A stretch of DNA of 49,679 bases. Source: CAZJFH01 sp964545205 (GTDB lineage Bacteria; Pseudomonadota; Alphaproteobacteria; Rhodospirillales; Magnetospirillaceae). Below are positions 32,046 to 39,055 of this stretch, one piece after another. The DNA is taken from NCBI GenBank assembly GCA_964545205.1, contig CAZJFH010000037.1, positions 1-49,679 of the forward strand, read 5' to 3'. Below the pieces are notes generated by a model that made no database searches, was not told where the DNA came from, and saw only the letters and a list, made by a program, of their open reading frames with translations. Position 1 is the stretch's first letter, and every line of letters starts with the position of its first letter. A program made the translations under genes and the position numbers.

Positions 32046-32354
32046 ATGGGGAAGAAAATGTTCCGCGCTGTTGATCTGCACCGGGCGGCCAGTGATCGAG
32101 GTGTCGAGGTTTCCTGCCCCAACCGCAAGGAAATCCGCTACCGCCGCAACGGCCACGAACTCGTCGTCGCCCGGGAGCCGATCCGCGGGCACGACATCGA
32201 ACCGCTGCAGGCGGTCTACATGTCGGCGCCGCTGAAGTGGCTGCCGCCGCACCAGGACGAGCCGATCGGCGACAGCGAGCGCGCCGACATCGCCCGCGAC
32301 ATCGTCGCCGCCTGCCGCATCTTCGGCATCGACACCGAGATCGTCGGCAACTAG
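32046..32354 (+). CDS. Imm74-like small protein
   Basis: A 102-residue cytoplasmic protein. The central EIRYRRNGHELVVAREP segment, followed by AVYMSAPLKWLPPHQDEPI and an acidic helix with DIARDIVAACRIFGIDTEIV, resembles the Imm74 immunity family (beta-rich start, conserved Trp-x-Pro-Pro, C-terminal helix). In known polymorphic toxin systems such proteins neutralise a toxin, but no toxin gene is adjacent. Start is uncertain: ATG 32046, or ATG 32058 with GGGGAAG just upstream. Its stop shares CTAG with the convergent AEC carrier. The family call is from memory of the pattern and is tentative. Confidence 0.55.
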   Translation: MGKKMFRAVDLHRAASDRGVEVSCPNRKEIRYRRNGHELVVAREPIRGHDIEPLQAVYMSAPLKWLPPHQDEPIGDSERADIARDIVAACRIFGIDTEIVGN

Positions 32355-33265
32355 AACGCCGCCGCCGTGACCAGCGGCAGGTAGAGCAGCGCGAACACGG
32401 TGCTGGCGCCGACCGCCAGGCTCGCCTTGTCGGGGGCGATGTTCTGCAGCGTCGCGTGGACGACGGTGATCGCCGCCATCGGCACCAGCGACTCGACCAG
32501 GATCACCTGGTGGGCGGTGGCGTCGAACCAGCCCAGCCACAGCCGGTCGGCGGCGACGAAGGCGAAGGCGATCGCCGGCCACAGCAGGAACTTGGCGGCG
32601 AACACGAACCCGGTGAACACGGCGTCGAAGCTGCCGCGGATCAGCGACGCCAGGCCGATGCCGACGATCATCATGCCCAGCGGCGAATAGGCGCCGGTCA
32701 GGACGTTGACGGTCTCGCTCACCACCGGCGGCACGGCGACGTCGAGGGCGTTGAGCAGCAGCCCTGCCCAGGCGGCGTGCAGGCCGGGATAGGCCAGCAC
32801 CCGCCTGATCGCCTCGCCCGCGGTGGCGCGCGAACGCATCACCACGTAATAGCCGACGCTGACCTCGTAGAGGATGGCGCCGAAGGTCACCATCACCACG
32901 GTCGGCAGCGCCTCGGGTCCGATCAGGATCAGGCAGGCGGGGATGCCGAAATAGCCGGTGTTGCCGGTCGCGGCCGAGAAGGCGGCGATGCGCTCGCGTC
33001 CGTCCGACCACAGCCGCGAGCCCAGCCGCAGCGCCGCCCACGAGATCGCCACCGCGATCGCGAAGATCGCGAACGGCAGGGCGAGCACGGCGCTGCCGAG
33101 GTCGGCGGCGTAGAAGCCCTTGAAGATCACCGCCGGCGACAGGAAGAACAGCAGGATGCGGCCGATCTCCTGGCTGCGCACCTCGAGCCTGCGGCCGGCG
33201 ACGAAACCCAGCGCGACCAGCACGTAGATCGGCAGCAGCTTGACCAGCAGTTCGAGCACGAGCAT
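32351..33265 (-). CDS. AEC family carrier (auxin efflux carrier type)
   Basis: Inner-membrane transporter of 304 residues with about ten hydrophobic segments in two halves. Family features are FLSPAVIFKGFY in the first half, AFSAATGNTGYFGIPACLILIG, and the C-terminal ESLVPMAAITVVHATLQNIAPD. Bacterial members export or import small organic acids; the substrate here is not evident. Its start region is next to a three-way palindromic repeat (33291-33359), and its stop overlaps that of the Imm74-like gene. Confidence 0.88.
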   Translation of the reverse strand: MLVLELLVKLLPIYVLVALGFVAGRRLEVRSQEIGRILLFFLSPAVIFKGFYAADLGSAVLALPFAIFAIAVAISWAALRLGSRLWSDGRERIAAFSAATGNTGYFGIPACLILIGPEALPTVVMVTFGAILYEVSVGYYVVMRSRATAGEAIRRVLAYPGLHAAWAGLLLNALDVAVPPVVSETVNVLTGAYSPLGMMIVGIGLASLIRGSFDAVFTGFVFAAKFLLWPAIAFAFVAADRLWLGWFDATAHQVILVESLVPMAAITVVHATLQNIAPDKASLAVGASTVFALLYLPLVTAAAF

Positions 33266-33290
33266 CGGCTTGCCTTGGCGGAGTGGGCGG

Positions 33291-33359
33291 GCATCCTTCG
33301 AGACTCAGGATGAGGCCTCATGCTGAGGAGCACCCGCAAGGGTGCGTCTCGAAGCATGC
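33291..33359. repeat. 69-base three-way-junction palindromic element
   Basis: Outer arms 33291-33304 and 33346-33359 are reverse complements with one mismatch (CTTCGAGAC core). They enclose two further hairpins: 33305-33315/33316-33326 (one mismatch) and 33330-33335/33340-33345 with a GCAA loop. The whole folds as a cloverleaf. Similar CTTCGAGAC...GTCTCGAAG elements are, to my knowledge, a dispersed repeat type of alphaproteobacteria. It lies between the AEC carrier and the SDR gene. Confidence 0.75.
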
Positions 33360-33474
33360 CGGTGAGGCTTCTACCCCGAATCCCGCTGCCGCGGAAGTGG
33401 TCCTTCCAGCGACTTGACGCCGGAGCGCGGCTGCCGCAGGCTGCCGGAAAAACACGTCACGCCGGAGGACCAGC

Positions 33475-34260
33475 ATGGATCTTGGATTGAAGGGCAAGCG
33501 CGCCCTGGTCATGGGGGCCTCGCGCGGGCTCGGCCGCGGCATCGCCGAGGGCCTCGCCGCCGAGGGCTGCCATCTGCTGCTCGCGGCGCGCAACCGCGAG
33601 CGCCTCGACGAGGCCGCCGCCGACCTGCGCGCCCGCTTCGGCGTCACGGTCGATTCCTGCGCCGTCGACCTCGGCGATTCCGCCTCGGTGGAGACCCTGT
33701 GCGCCGCCGCCGAAGGGCTGGGCGGCGTCGACATCCTGGTCAACATCTCCGGCGGCCCGCCGCCCTCGGGGGCGCTGGGAGTGCCGGCCGAGAGCTGGCG
33801 CAAGCACTTCGAGAGCATCGTCATGGGGGTCGTGCAGGTCACCGAGGCGGTGGTGCCGGGCATGCGACGGCGCAAGTGGGGCCGCGTGCTGACGGTGACC
33901 TCGTCCGGCGTCGTGCAGCCGATCCCGACGCTGGGCCTCGCCAACGCGCTGCGCGGCAGCCTGGTCACCTGGTCGAAGACCCTGGCCGGCGAGGTCGCCG
34001 GCGACGGCGTCACCGTCAACGTGCTGGTGCCGGGGCGCATCGCCACCGAGCGCGTCGGCGAACTCGACGACGCGGCGGCGCGGCGCCAGGGCATCCCGCT
34101 CGAGCAGGTGCGCAGCAACTCGGCCGCCACCATCCCGGCCGGCCGCTACGGCACCGTGCGGGAATTCGCCGACGTCGCGGTGTTCCTGGCCAGCGAGCGC
34201 GCCGGCTACGTCACCGGCTCGCTGGTGCGCATAGACGGCGGATTGATCCGTTCGGTATAG
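33475..34260 (+). CDS. SDR-fold protein lacking the catalytic Tyr/Lys
   Basis: A 261-residue short-chain dehydrogenase fold. The nucleotide motif is ALVMGASRGLGRGIAEGLA; the usual NNAG is VNISGGPP. Ser is kept (TVTSSG, 142-145), but the YxxxK motif is replaced: the positions of Tyr and Lys are Ala 156 and Arg 160 in LANALRGSL. This matches a known subgroup described as 3-oxoacyl-ACP reductase-like without the tetrad. The C-terminus TGSLVRIDGGLIRSV is normal for the fold. A good GGAGG (33465-33469) precedes ATG 33475. It is followed by the TAXI transporter genes, with which it may share function or merely a strand. Confidence 0.85.
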   Translation: MDLGLKGKRALVMGASRGLGRGIAEGLAAEGCHLLLAARNRERLDEAAADLRARFGVTVDSCAVDLGDSASVETLCAAAEGLGGVDILVNISGGPPPSGALGVPAESWRKHFESIVMGVVQVTEAVVPGMRRRKWGRVLTVTSSGVVQPIPTLGLANALRGSLVTWSKTLAGEVAGDGVTVNVLVPGRIATERVGELDDAAARRQGIPLEQVRSNSAATIPAGRYGTVREFADVAVFLASERAGYVTGSLVRIDGGLIRSV

Positions 34261-34371
34261 GGGCTTTGCCTCTCTTATACGTTTGGACGGGTTTGCCCCG
34301 CCGGTGGCACGGCGTAGGCTTCGACTTTCGTTTTGCAATCAAAGACTTGAACGTCACGGAGGAGAACCACA

Positions 34372-35322
34372 ATGAAAGCGCGTTACGCGGCGCTCGCCGC
34401 CGCCGTCGCCTTCTCGGTCGCCGCTGCCGGCACCGCCAAGGCCGAGCAGTTCATCAACATTCTCACCGGCGGCACCAGCGGCGTGTACTACCCGATGGGC
34501 GTCGCGCTGTCGAAGATCTACGGCGAGACCATGCCGGACGCCAAGATCCAGGTGCAGTCGACCAAGGCGTCGGTCGAGAACATGAACCTGCTGCAGCAGG
34601 GCCGCGGCGAGCTGGCGCTGGCGCTGGGCGACACCGTGATGGCCGCCTGGGAAGGCAACGAGGAGGCCGGCTTCAAGAAGAAGCTCGACAAGCTGCGCGG
34701 CGTCTCGGCGATGTATCCGAACGTGATCCAGATCGTCGCCAGCAAGGAAAGCGGCATCAAGACGCTGGCCGACCTGAAGGGCAAGCGCGTTTCGGTCGGC
34801 GCCCCGAAATCGGGCACCGAGCTGAACGCCCGCGCCGTGTTCCAGGCCGCCGGCATGTCCTATGACGACCTCGGCAAGGTCGAGTACCTGCCGTTCGGCG
34901 AATCCGTCGAGCTGATCAAGAACCGCCAGCTCGACGCCACCCTCCAGTCCGCCGGGCTGGGCGTCGCCTCGATCCGCGACCTCGCCACCTCGGTGCCGAT
35001 CACCGTGGTCTCGATCCCCGAGGAGATCGTCAACAAGATCGGCGCGCCCTACGTCTCGACGACCATTCCGGCCGGCACCTACGAGGGCCAGACCGAGGAC
35101 GCCACCTCGGCCGCCATCATCAACTACCTGGTGACCACGACCGCGGTGCCCGAGGACGTCGTCTACAAGATGACCAAGGCGATGTACGAGAACACCGACA
35201 AGCTGGTCGCCGCCCACTCGGCCGCCAAGGACGTCAAGCTCGAGGACGCCACCAAGGGCATGCCGCTGCCGCTGCATCCCGGCGCCGAGAAGTACTACAA
35301 GGAAAAAGGCGTCGTGAAGTAG
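34372..35322 (+). CDS. TRAP transporter solute-binding protein, TAXI family
   Basis: Periplasmic substrate-binding protein of a TAXI-type TRAP transporter, 316 residues with a signal peptide of about 24 residues ending AKA. Family hallmarks are FINILTGGTSGVYYPMGVALSKIY, the AKIQVQSTKASVENMNLLQQG segment, DLKGKRVSVGAPKSGTE, and TAVPEDVVYKMTKAMYEN near the end. GGAGGAG precedes ATG 34372. The permease follows after a 150-base gap that holds two palindromes, which may again raise binding-protein level over permease. TAXI substrates include glutamate and other dicarboxylates, but the ligand here is not readable. Confidence 0.93.
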   Translation: MKARYAALAAAVAFSVAAAGTAKAEQFINILTGGTSGVYYPMGVALSKIYGETMPDAKIQVQSTKASVENMNLLQQGRGELALALGDTVMAAWEGNEEAGFKKKLDKLRGVSAMYPNVIQIVASKESGIKTLADLKGKRVSVGAPKSGTELNARAVFQAAGMSYDDLGKVEYLPFGESVELIKNRQLDATLQSAGLGVASIRDLATSVPITVVSIPEEIVNKIGAPYVSTTIPAGTYEGQTEDATSAAIINYLVTTTAVPEDVVYKMTKAMYENTDKLVAAHSAAKDVKLEDATKGMPLPLHPGAEKYYKEKGVVK

Positions 35323-35353
35323 GGCGCCGGCAGACACGGCCCTCACCCCCCGT

Positions 35354-35430
35354 CCCCCTCTCCCGCAAGCGGGCGAGGGGGTGCCCGGGCGGCATCGCAC
35401 GTCTCCCCTCTCCCGCCTGCGGGAGAGGGG
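35354..35430. repeat. Two GC-rich palindromes between TAXI binding protein and permease
   Basis: Hairpin 1 spans 35354-35381 (CCCCCTC arms, one mismatch); hairpin 2 has perfect 12-bp arms 35405-35416/35419-35430. Both sit in a longer mirrored context (CCTCACCCCC ... GGGGGTGAGGG, 35341-35445). Same family as 13248-13362 and 27532-27558. Their intercistronic place could give differential stability to the binding-protein mRNA. Confidence 0.8.
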
Positions 35431-35472
35431 CTGGGGGTGAGGGGGCGTTCACCACATCGGAAGTGTTCAGAC

Positions 35473-37563
35473 GTGCAAAGCCTCGATCCCGCCACCCGCA
35501 CCGGACCCACCGCCCGCATCCTGTTCCTGATCGCGGTGGTGTTCTCGCTGTTCCAGGTCTACACCGCCGCCTACAGTCCGATCTCCAGCCTGGTGGTGCG
35601 CTCGCTGCATGTCGGCTTCCTGCTGCTGCTGGCCTTCGGGCTCAACGCGCTGGACCGGCCGCAGGGCAGCCCGATGAAGCTGTTCGACTGGGCGCTCGGC
35701 CTGCTCGCCTTCGCGATCGGCTTCTATCACTGGTGGTTCGAGGCCGACATCATCTGGCGCGCCGGCGATCCCAACGAGACCGACATCGTCGTCGGCACCC
35801 TGGCGGTGGCGCTGGTGTTCGAGGCGGCGCGGCGGTTCATGGGCTGGGCGCTGCCGACGATCTGCGGCCTGTTCCTGGCCTACGTGCTGCTGGGCGAGTA
35901 CCTGCCGGCGCCGCTGCACCATCGCGGCTACGCCTACGAGCAGGTCGTCGACCACATGTATCTCGGCACCGAGGGCATCTACGGCATCCCGACCTACGTG
36001 TCCTCGACCTATCTCTACCTGTTCATCCTGTTCGGCAGCTTCCTCGAGCAGGCGGGCATGGTGAAGCTGTTCACCGACTTCGCGATGGGCACGGTCGGCC
36101 ACCAGCGCGGCGGGCCGGCCAAGGTCTCGACCATCAGCTCGGGCCTGATGGGCACGATCAACGGCTCGGGCGTCGCCAACGTGGTCACCACCGGCCAGTT
36201 CACGATCCCGCTGATGAAGCGCTTCGGCTACAAGCCGGCCTTCGCCGGCGCCGTCGAGGCCACCGCCAGCATGGGCGGACAGATCATGCCGCCGGTGATG
36301 GGCGCGGTGGCCTTCATCATGGCCGAGACGCTGGGCGTCGAATACGTCGAGATCGTCAAGGCGGCGACCGTCCCGGCGCTCCTGTATTTCGCGACCATCC
36401 TGTGGACGGTCCACCTCGAGGCCGGCCGCCGCAACCTGATGGGCCTGCCGAAGGAGGAATGCCCCAACCCCTGGACGGCGGTGCGCCAGAACGGCCATCT
36501 GATCCTGCCGCTGGCCGGCCTGGTCTACCTGCTGTTCACCGGCTACACGCCGCTGTTCGCCGGCACGGTCGCCATGGGACTGACGGTGGTGCTGATCCTT
36601 GGCACCACGGTGCAGGGCGCGGTCGGCAACATCCTGGTGCGCATGGTGTTCTGGGTCGTCGTCGCGCTGGCCTGCTCGGCCTTCCTGGAATACGGCATCA
36701 CCGCGGTGTTCGGCGTCATCGCCGTGCTGGCCGCCGCCAACTTCTTCGTGCGCGGCGGCATGGACACGCTGAAGCTGGCGGTCAACGGCCTGGCGGCCGG
36801 CGCGCGCAACGCGCTCGGCGTCGGCATCGCCTGCGCCCTGGTCGGCGTCATCATCGGCACCATGACCCTGACCGGCCTGGCCTCGACCTTCGCCGGAACC
36901 ATCGTGGCGCTGGCCGGCGACAGCATTTTCCTCAGCCTGTTCCTGACGATGATCGCCTGCCTGATCCTCGGCATGGGCATCCCGACGATTCCCAACTACA
37001 TCATCACCAGCTCGCTGGTCGGCCCGGCGCTGCTCGAGCTGGGCGTGCCGCTGATCGTCACGCACATGTTCGTGTTCTACTTCGGCATCATGGCGGACCT
37101 GACGCCGCCGGTGGCCCTGGCCGCCTTCGCGGCGTCGTCGATCGCCCGCGAATCGGCGATGAAGATCGGCATGCAGTGCATGCGCATCGCCATCGCCGGC
37201 TGGGTGGTGCCCTACATGTTCGTCTACGACCCGTCGCTGCTGGTCCAGCCGGGGCCGAAGGTGGTGGCGCTGGCGGCCGATCTGTCGGCGACCCTGGGCG
37301 GCTTCAGCGACTTCGCGGCGCAGGCGATCATGACCGGCTACATGATCGTCAAGGCGCTGCTGGCGATCGGGCTGTGGGGCGTCGGGGCGATCGGATTCCT
37401 GTGGCAGAAGGTGAGCTGGCCGGCGCGCATCCTGGCCACGGCCGGCGCCGCCCTGCTGGTCGTCGCGACGCAGTGGAGCGACATGGCGGGCTTCGCGGTC
37501 GGCATCGCGTTCTTCGCCTGGCAGTTCTTCGCCAACCGCCACCCGCGGGTGGCGCGGGTCTGA
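35473..37563 (+). CDS. TRAP transporter permease, fused 4TM/12TM
   Basis: Membrane component of the TAXI-TRAP transporter, 696 residues, with small (4-helix) and large (12-helix) subunits fused, as is standard for TAXI systems. Recognisable segments are GTINGSGVANVVTTGQFTIP with ATASMGGQIMPPVMGAVAF in the first scaffold/hairpin part, LTGLASTFAGTIVALAGDS, and MGIPTIPNYIITSSLVGPAL further on. The start is taken as GTG 35473, with GGAAG upstream; a GTG at 35437 lies inside the palindromic repeat and is unlikely. It overlaps the DUF1850 gene by one base (TGATG). Confidence 0.93.
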   Translation: MQSLDPATRTGPTARILFLIAVVFSLFQVYTAAYSPISSLVVRSLHVGFLLLLAFGLNALDRPQGSPMKLFDWALGLLAFAIGFYHWWFEADIIWRAGDPNETDIVVGTLAVALVFEAARRFMGWALPTICGLFLAYVLLGEYLPAPLHHRGYAYEQVVDHMYLGTEGIYGIPTYVSSTYLYLFILFGSFLEQAGMVKLFTDFAMGTVGHQRGGPAKVSTISSGLMGTINGSGVANVVTTGQFTIPLMKRFGYKPAFAGAVEATASMGGQIMPPVMGAVAFIMAETLGVEYVEIVKAATVPALLYFATILWTVHLEAGRRNLMGLPKEECPNPWTAVRQNGHLILPLAGLVYLLFTGYTPLFAGTVAMGLTVVLILGTTVQGAVGNILVRMVFWVVVALACSAFLEYGITAVFGVIAVLAAANFFVRGGMDTLKLAVNGLAAGARNALGVGIACALVGVIIGTMTLTGLASTFAGTIVALAGDSIFLSLFLTMIACLILGMGIPTIPNYIITSSLVGPALLELGVPLIVTHMFVFYFGIMADLTPPVALAAFAASSIARESAMKIGMQCMRIAIAGWVVPYMFVYDPSLLVQPGPKVVALAADLSATLGGFSDFAAQAIMTGYMIVKALLAIGLWGVGAIGFLWQKVSWPARILATAGAALLVVATQWSDMAGFAVGIAFFAWQFFANRHPRVARV

Positions 37564-37955
37564 TGGCGGGGCTGTGCCTGCTCACCGCCGCCGGCGCGCT
37601 GGCGACGACGGTGGCGGCGCAGTCCTTCACCCTGGCCTGGATCCATTCGGTCGAGAAGATCGAGTGGCAGGAGGACTGGCGCGTCGCCGACGGCCGGCTC
37701 GTGCCGGCGGGCGCGCGCGTCAAGGGCAGCGGGGCCGGCATGGAGCCGCCGCCCGGGGCCGTGCTGCGCGACGGCTGGTGGCACTACCGCCCCGACTTGC
37801 CGCCGCAGGAGCGGGTGGTGCTGGCGCGTTCCGCCTTCGTCGACGACTACCGCCTGTGCTGGGACGGCGCCTGCCGGCCGATGGCGGCGCTGGTGCCGCT
37901 GGAGAGCGCCGGCGGCGCGACGGTGCTGACGGCCTGCGATACCGAACTGGAATAA
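37563..37955 (+). CDS. DUF1850 protein, TRAP-associated
   Basis: A 130-residue protein with an N-terminal hydrophobic segment and the DUF1850 core: FTLAWIHSVEKIEWQEDWRV, then GAGMEPPPGAVLRDGWWHY. Members are found beside TAXI-TRAP permeases, as here; their exact role is unknown, possibly an accessory subunit in the periplasm. ATG 37563 overlaps the permease stop (TGATG), so the two are translationally coupled. A Cys pair (CWDGAC) near the C-terminus could form a disulfide outside the cytoplasm. Confidence 0.88.
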   Translation: MAGLCLLTAAGALATTVAAQSFTLAWIHSVEKIEWQEDWRVADGRLVPAGARVKGSGAGMEPPPGAVLRDGWWHYRPDLPPQERVVLARSAFVDDYRLCWDGACRPMAALVPLESAGGATVLTACDTELE

Positions 37956-38050
37956 GTCTGGGGTACCGCTGCCTCCGTACTACCTCAGACAGCACCGGGC
38001 CAAACCTCAGTATTCTTGGATGAGCCGCGGCCACCGCACACATCCCGTGC

Positions 38051-38746
38051 ATGCCGCCCCTGGTCAGACATCTGGTCGATCGCTGCACCGTCGCCCGCGC
38101 CGGGCTGCTGCGCTCGACCTGCTCGATGCCGTTCGCGCGCATCGCCGGCACGCCGCTGGAGCCGCTGGCCGACAACTACCTGTCGCTGGTGACCGGGTTC
38201 GGGCTGTTCGGGGGCACCGGCTCGGCCATCGTCCTGCGCCCCGGGCTCGCGGTGACCAGCGCCCACGTCCTGCGCCGGCACGAACGGCTGACCGCCCAGT
38301 CCAGCATCGGGCCGGTGCCGGTCGAGCTGGTGGCGCGCAGCGACCGCCTGGATCTCGCGGTGCTGGCGGTGCCGCACGGGATCGGCCGCGAGCTGCGTCC
38401 GGCCCCGGCCGCGGTCGACCTGCCGGTCTGGGCGATGGGCACCACCACCGGAACGCTGTCGGCGACCGTCGCCGGGCGCATCGAGAACGTCCGCGCCGTG
38501 GTCTGCGTCGAGGCCGAATCCGAGGGGCCGTTCCAGGAAGGGATCATGTACGCCGCCGAGGCCGGCCCCGGCTATTCCGGCGGGCCGCTGGTCGACGGGC
38601 GGGGGCGGCTGCTCGGCATGACCGAGGGCATCTACACCCGCATGTTCGGGGCCTGCCCGGCCGACTGGCCCGACCTGCCGCGGATGTTCGCCTACCATGC
38701 CGAGGACGTCTTCGCCGAGGCCGAGCGGCTGCTGGGGATTTCTTGA
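38051..38746 (+). CDS. Trypsin-like serine protease (S1 family)
   Basis: A 231-residue protein with the trypsin-like triad in order: His in TSAHVL (about residue 70), Asp in DRLDLAVLAV (about 98), Ser in GPGYSGGPLVDG (about 178). No PDZ domain and no clear signal peptide follow from the first ATG; a cytoplasmic or unusually exported protease are both possible. ATG 38051 lacks a good ribosome-binding site, and ATG 38126 is an alternative. Its stop codon lies inside a perfect FNR-type box that precedes the CxxCH diguanylate cyclase gene. Confidence 0.82.
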   Translation: MPPLVRHLVDRCTVARAGLLRSTCSMPFARIAGTPLEPLADNYLSLVTGFGLFGGTGSAIVLRPGLAVTSAHVLRRHERLTAQSSIGPVPVELVARSDRLDLAVLAVPHGIGRELRPAPAAVDLPVWAMGTTTGTLSATVAGRIENVRAVVCVEAESEGPFQEGIMYAAEAGPGYSGGPLVDGRGRLLGMTEGIYTRMFGACPADWPDLPRMFAYHAEDVFAEAERLLGIS

Positions 38747-38756
38747 TCAGAATCAA
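38743..38756. promoter_or_regulatory. FNR/FixK-type box
   Basis: TTGAT-CAGA-ATCAA, an exact match to the known consensus TTGAT-N4-ATCAA of the FNR/FnrL/FixK family. It overlaps the stop codon of the protease gene and is centred about 51 bases upstream of the start predicted from the promoter at 38766-38794. It is the only exact copy I find in the intergenic regions of the window. Confidence 0.7.
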
Positions 38757-38765
38757 GAACGGCTG

Positions 38766-38794
38766 TTGATCGCGGCGACCGAAACGGCTAATAA
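38766..38794 (+). promoter_or_regulatory. Sigma70-like promoter upstream of the CxxCH diguanylate cyclase
   Basis: TTGATC (38766-38771), 17-base spacer, TAATAA (38789-38794). Good hexamers with ideal spacing, in a GC-poor patch. Transcription would start near 38801. Confidence 0.6.
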
Positions 38795-38800
38795 TCGCAC

Positions 38801-38919
38801 ATTGCCCGCGCGCAGGGGGGCGCAAGGGGGAACGGAGGATCGTGGGCGCGGCGCAAGCTGCTGAACCGGTCTTCCGTGCAGAGACAAGGCTCGGATCGCA
38901 AGATCCGGGCCTTTTCTTT
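38801..38919 (+). ncRNA. Candidate structured leader or small RNA ending in a terminator
   Basis: The stretch from the predicted start to the intrinsic terminator is about 119 bases. It holds a stem P1 (38832-38839/38870-38877, one G-U), an inner hairpin (38848-38852/38857-38861) with a GCAA loop, and the terminator hairpin, also with a GCAA loop. The 5' arm of P1 contains GGAGG, which could start a 38-codon frame at GTG 38842 running through the terminator. It may be a free small RNA or an attenuating leader of the downstream diguanylate cyclase gene. I do not match it to a known family. Confidence 0.45.
38888..38919 (+). terminator. Rho-independent terminator upstream of the CxxCH diguanylate cyclase
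   Basis: A 10-bp stem (38888-38897/38902-38911, one G-U pair) on a GCAA tetraloop, followed by TTTTCTTT. It lies 136 bases before the diguanylate cyclase start, downstream of the predicted promoter, so any transcript from that promoter must pass it to reach the gene. Confidence 0.85.
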
Positions 38920-39055
38920 GTCCGCGTCCGGGCGGGCCGCCGAAAGACCCTTTTTTGATTCAGCTCATTGCGGACCGACGATCGCGCCACCTATCCTTCC
39001 CCGAACGGGGAGGCGGCGCGCGCAGGGGAGCGGCCGCCGAGGGGGAGCTTTTTCC

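Noticed and set aside
38801..38919. Known c-di-GMP riboswitch (GEMM) ahead of the cyclase gene
   Set aside because: The conserved GEMM core and its tetraloop-receptor elements are not present in this stretch.
38842..38958. A 38-codon leader peptide starting at GTG
   Set aside because: GGAGG is only 3 bases from the GTG and the residues show no pattern; kept as a possibility within the leader, not as a gene.
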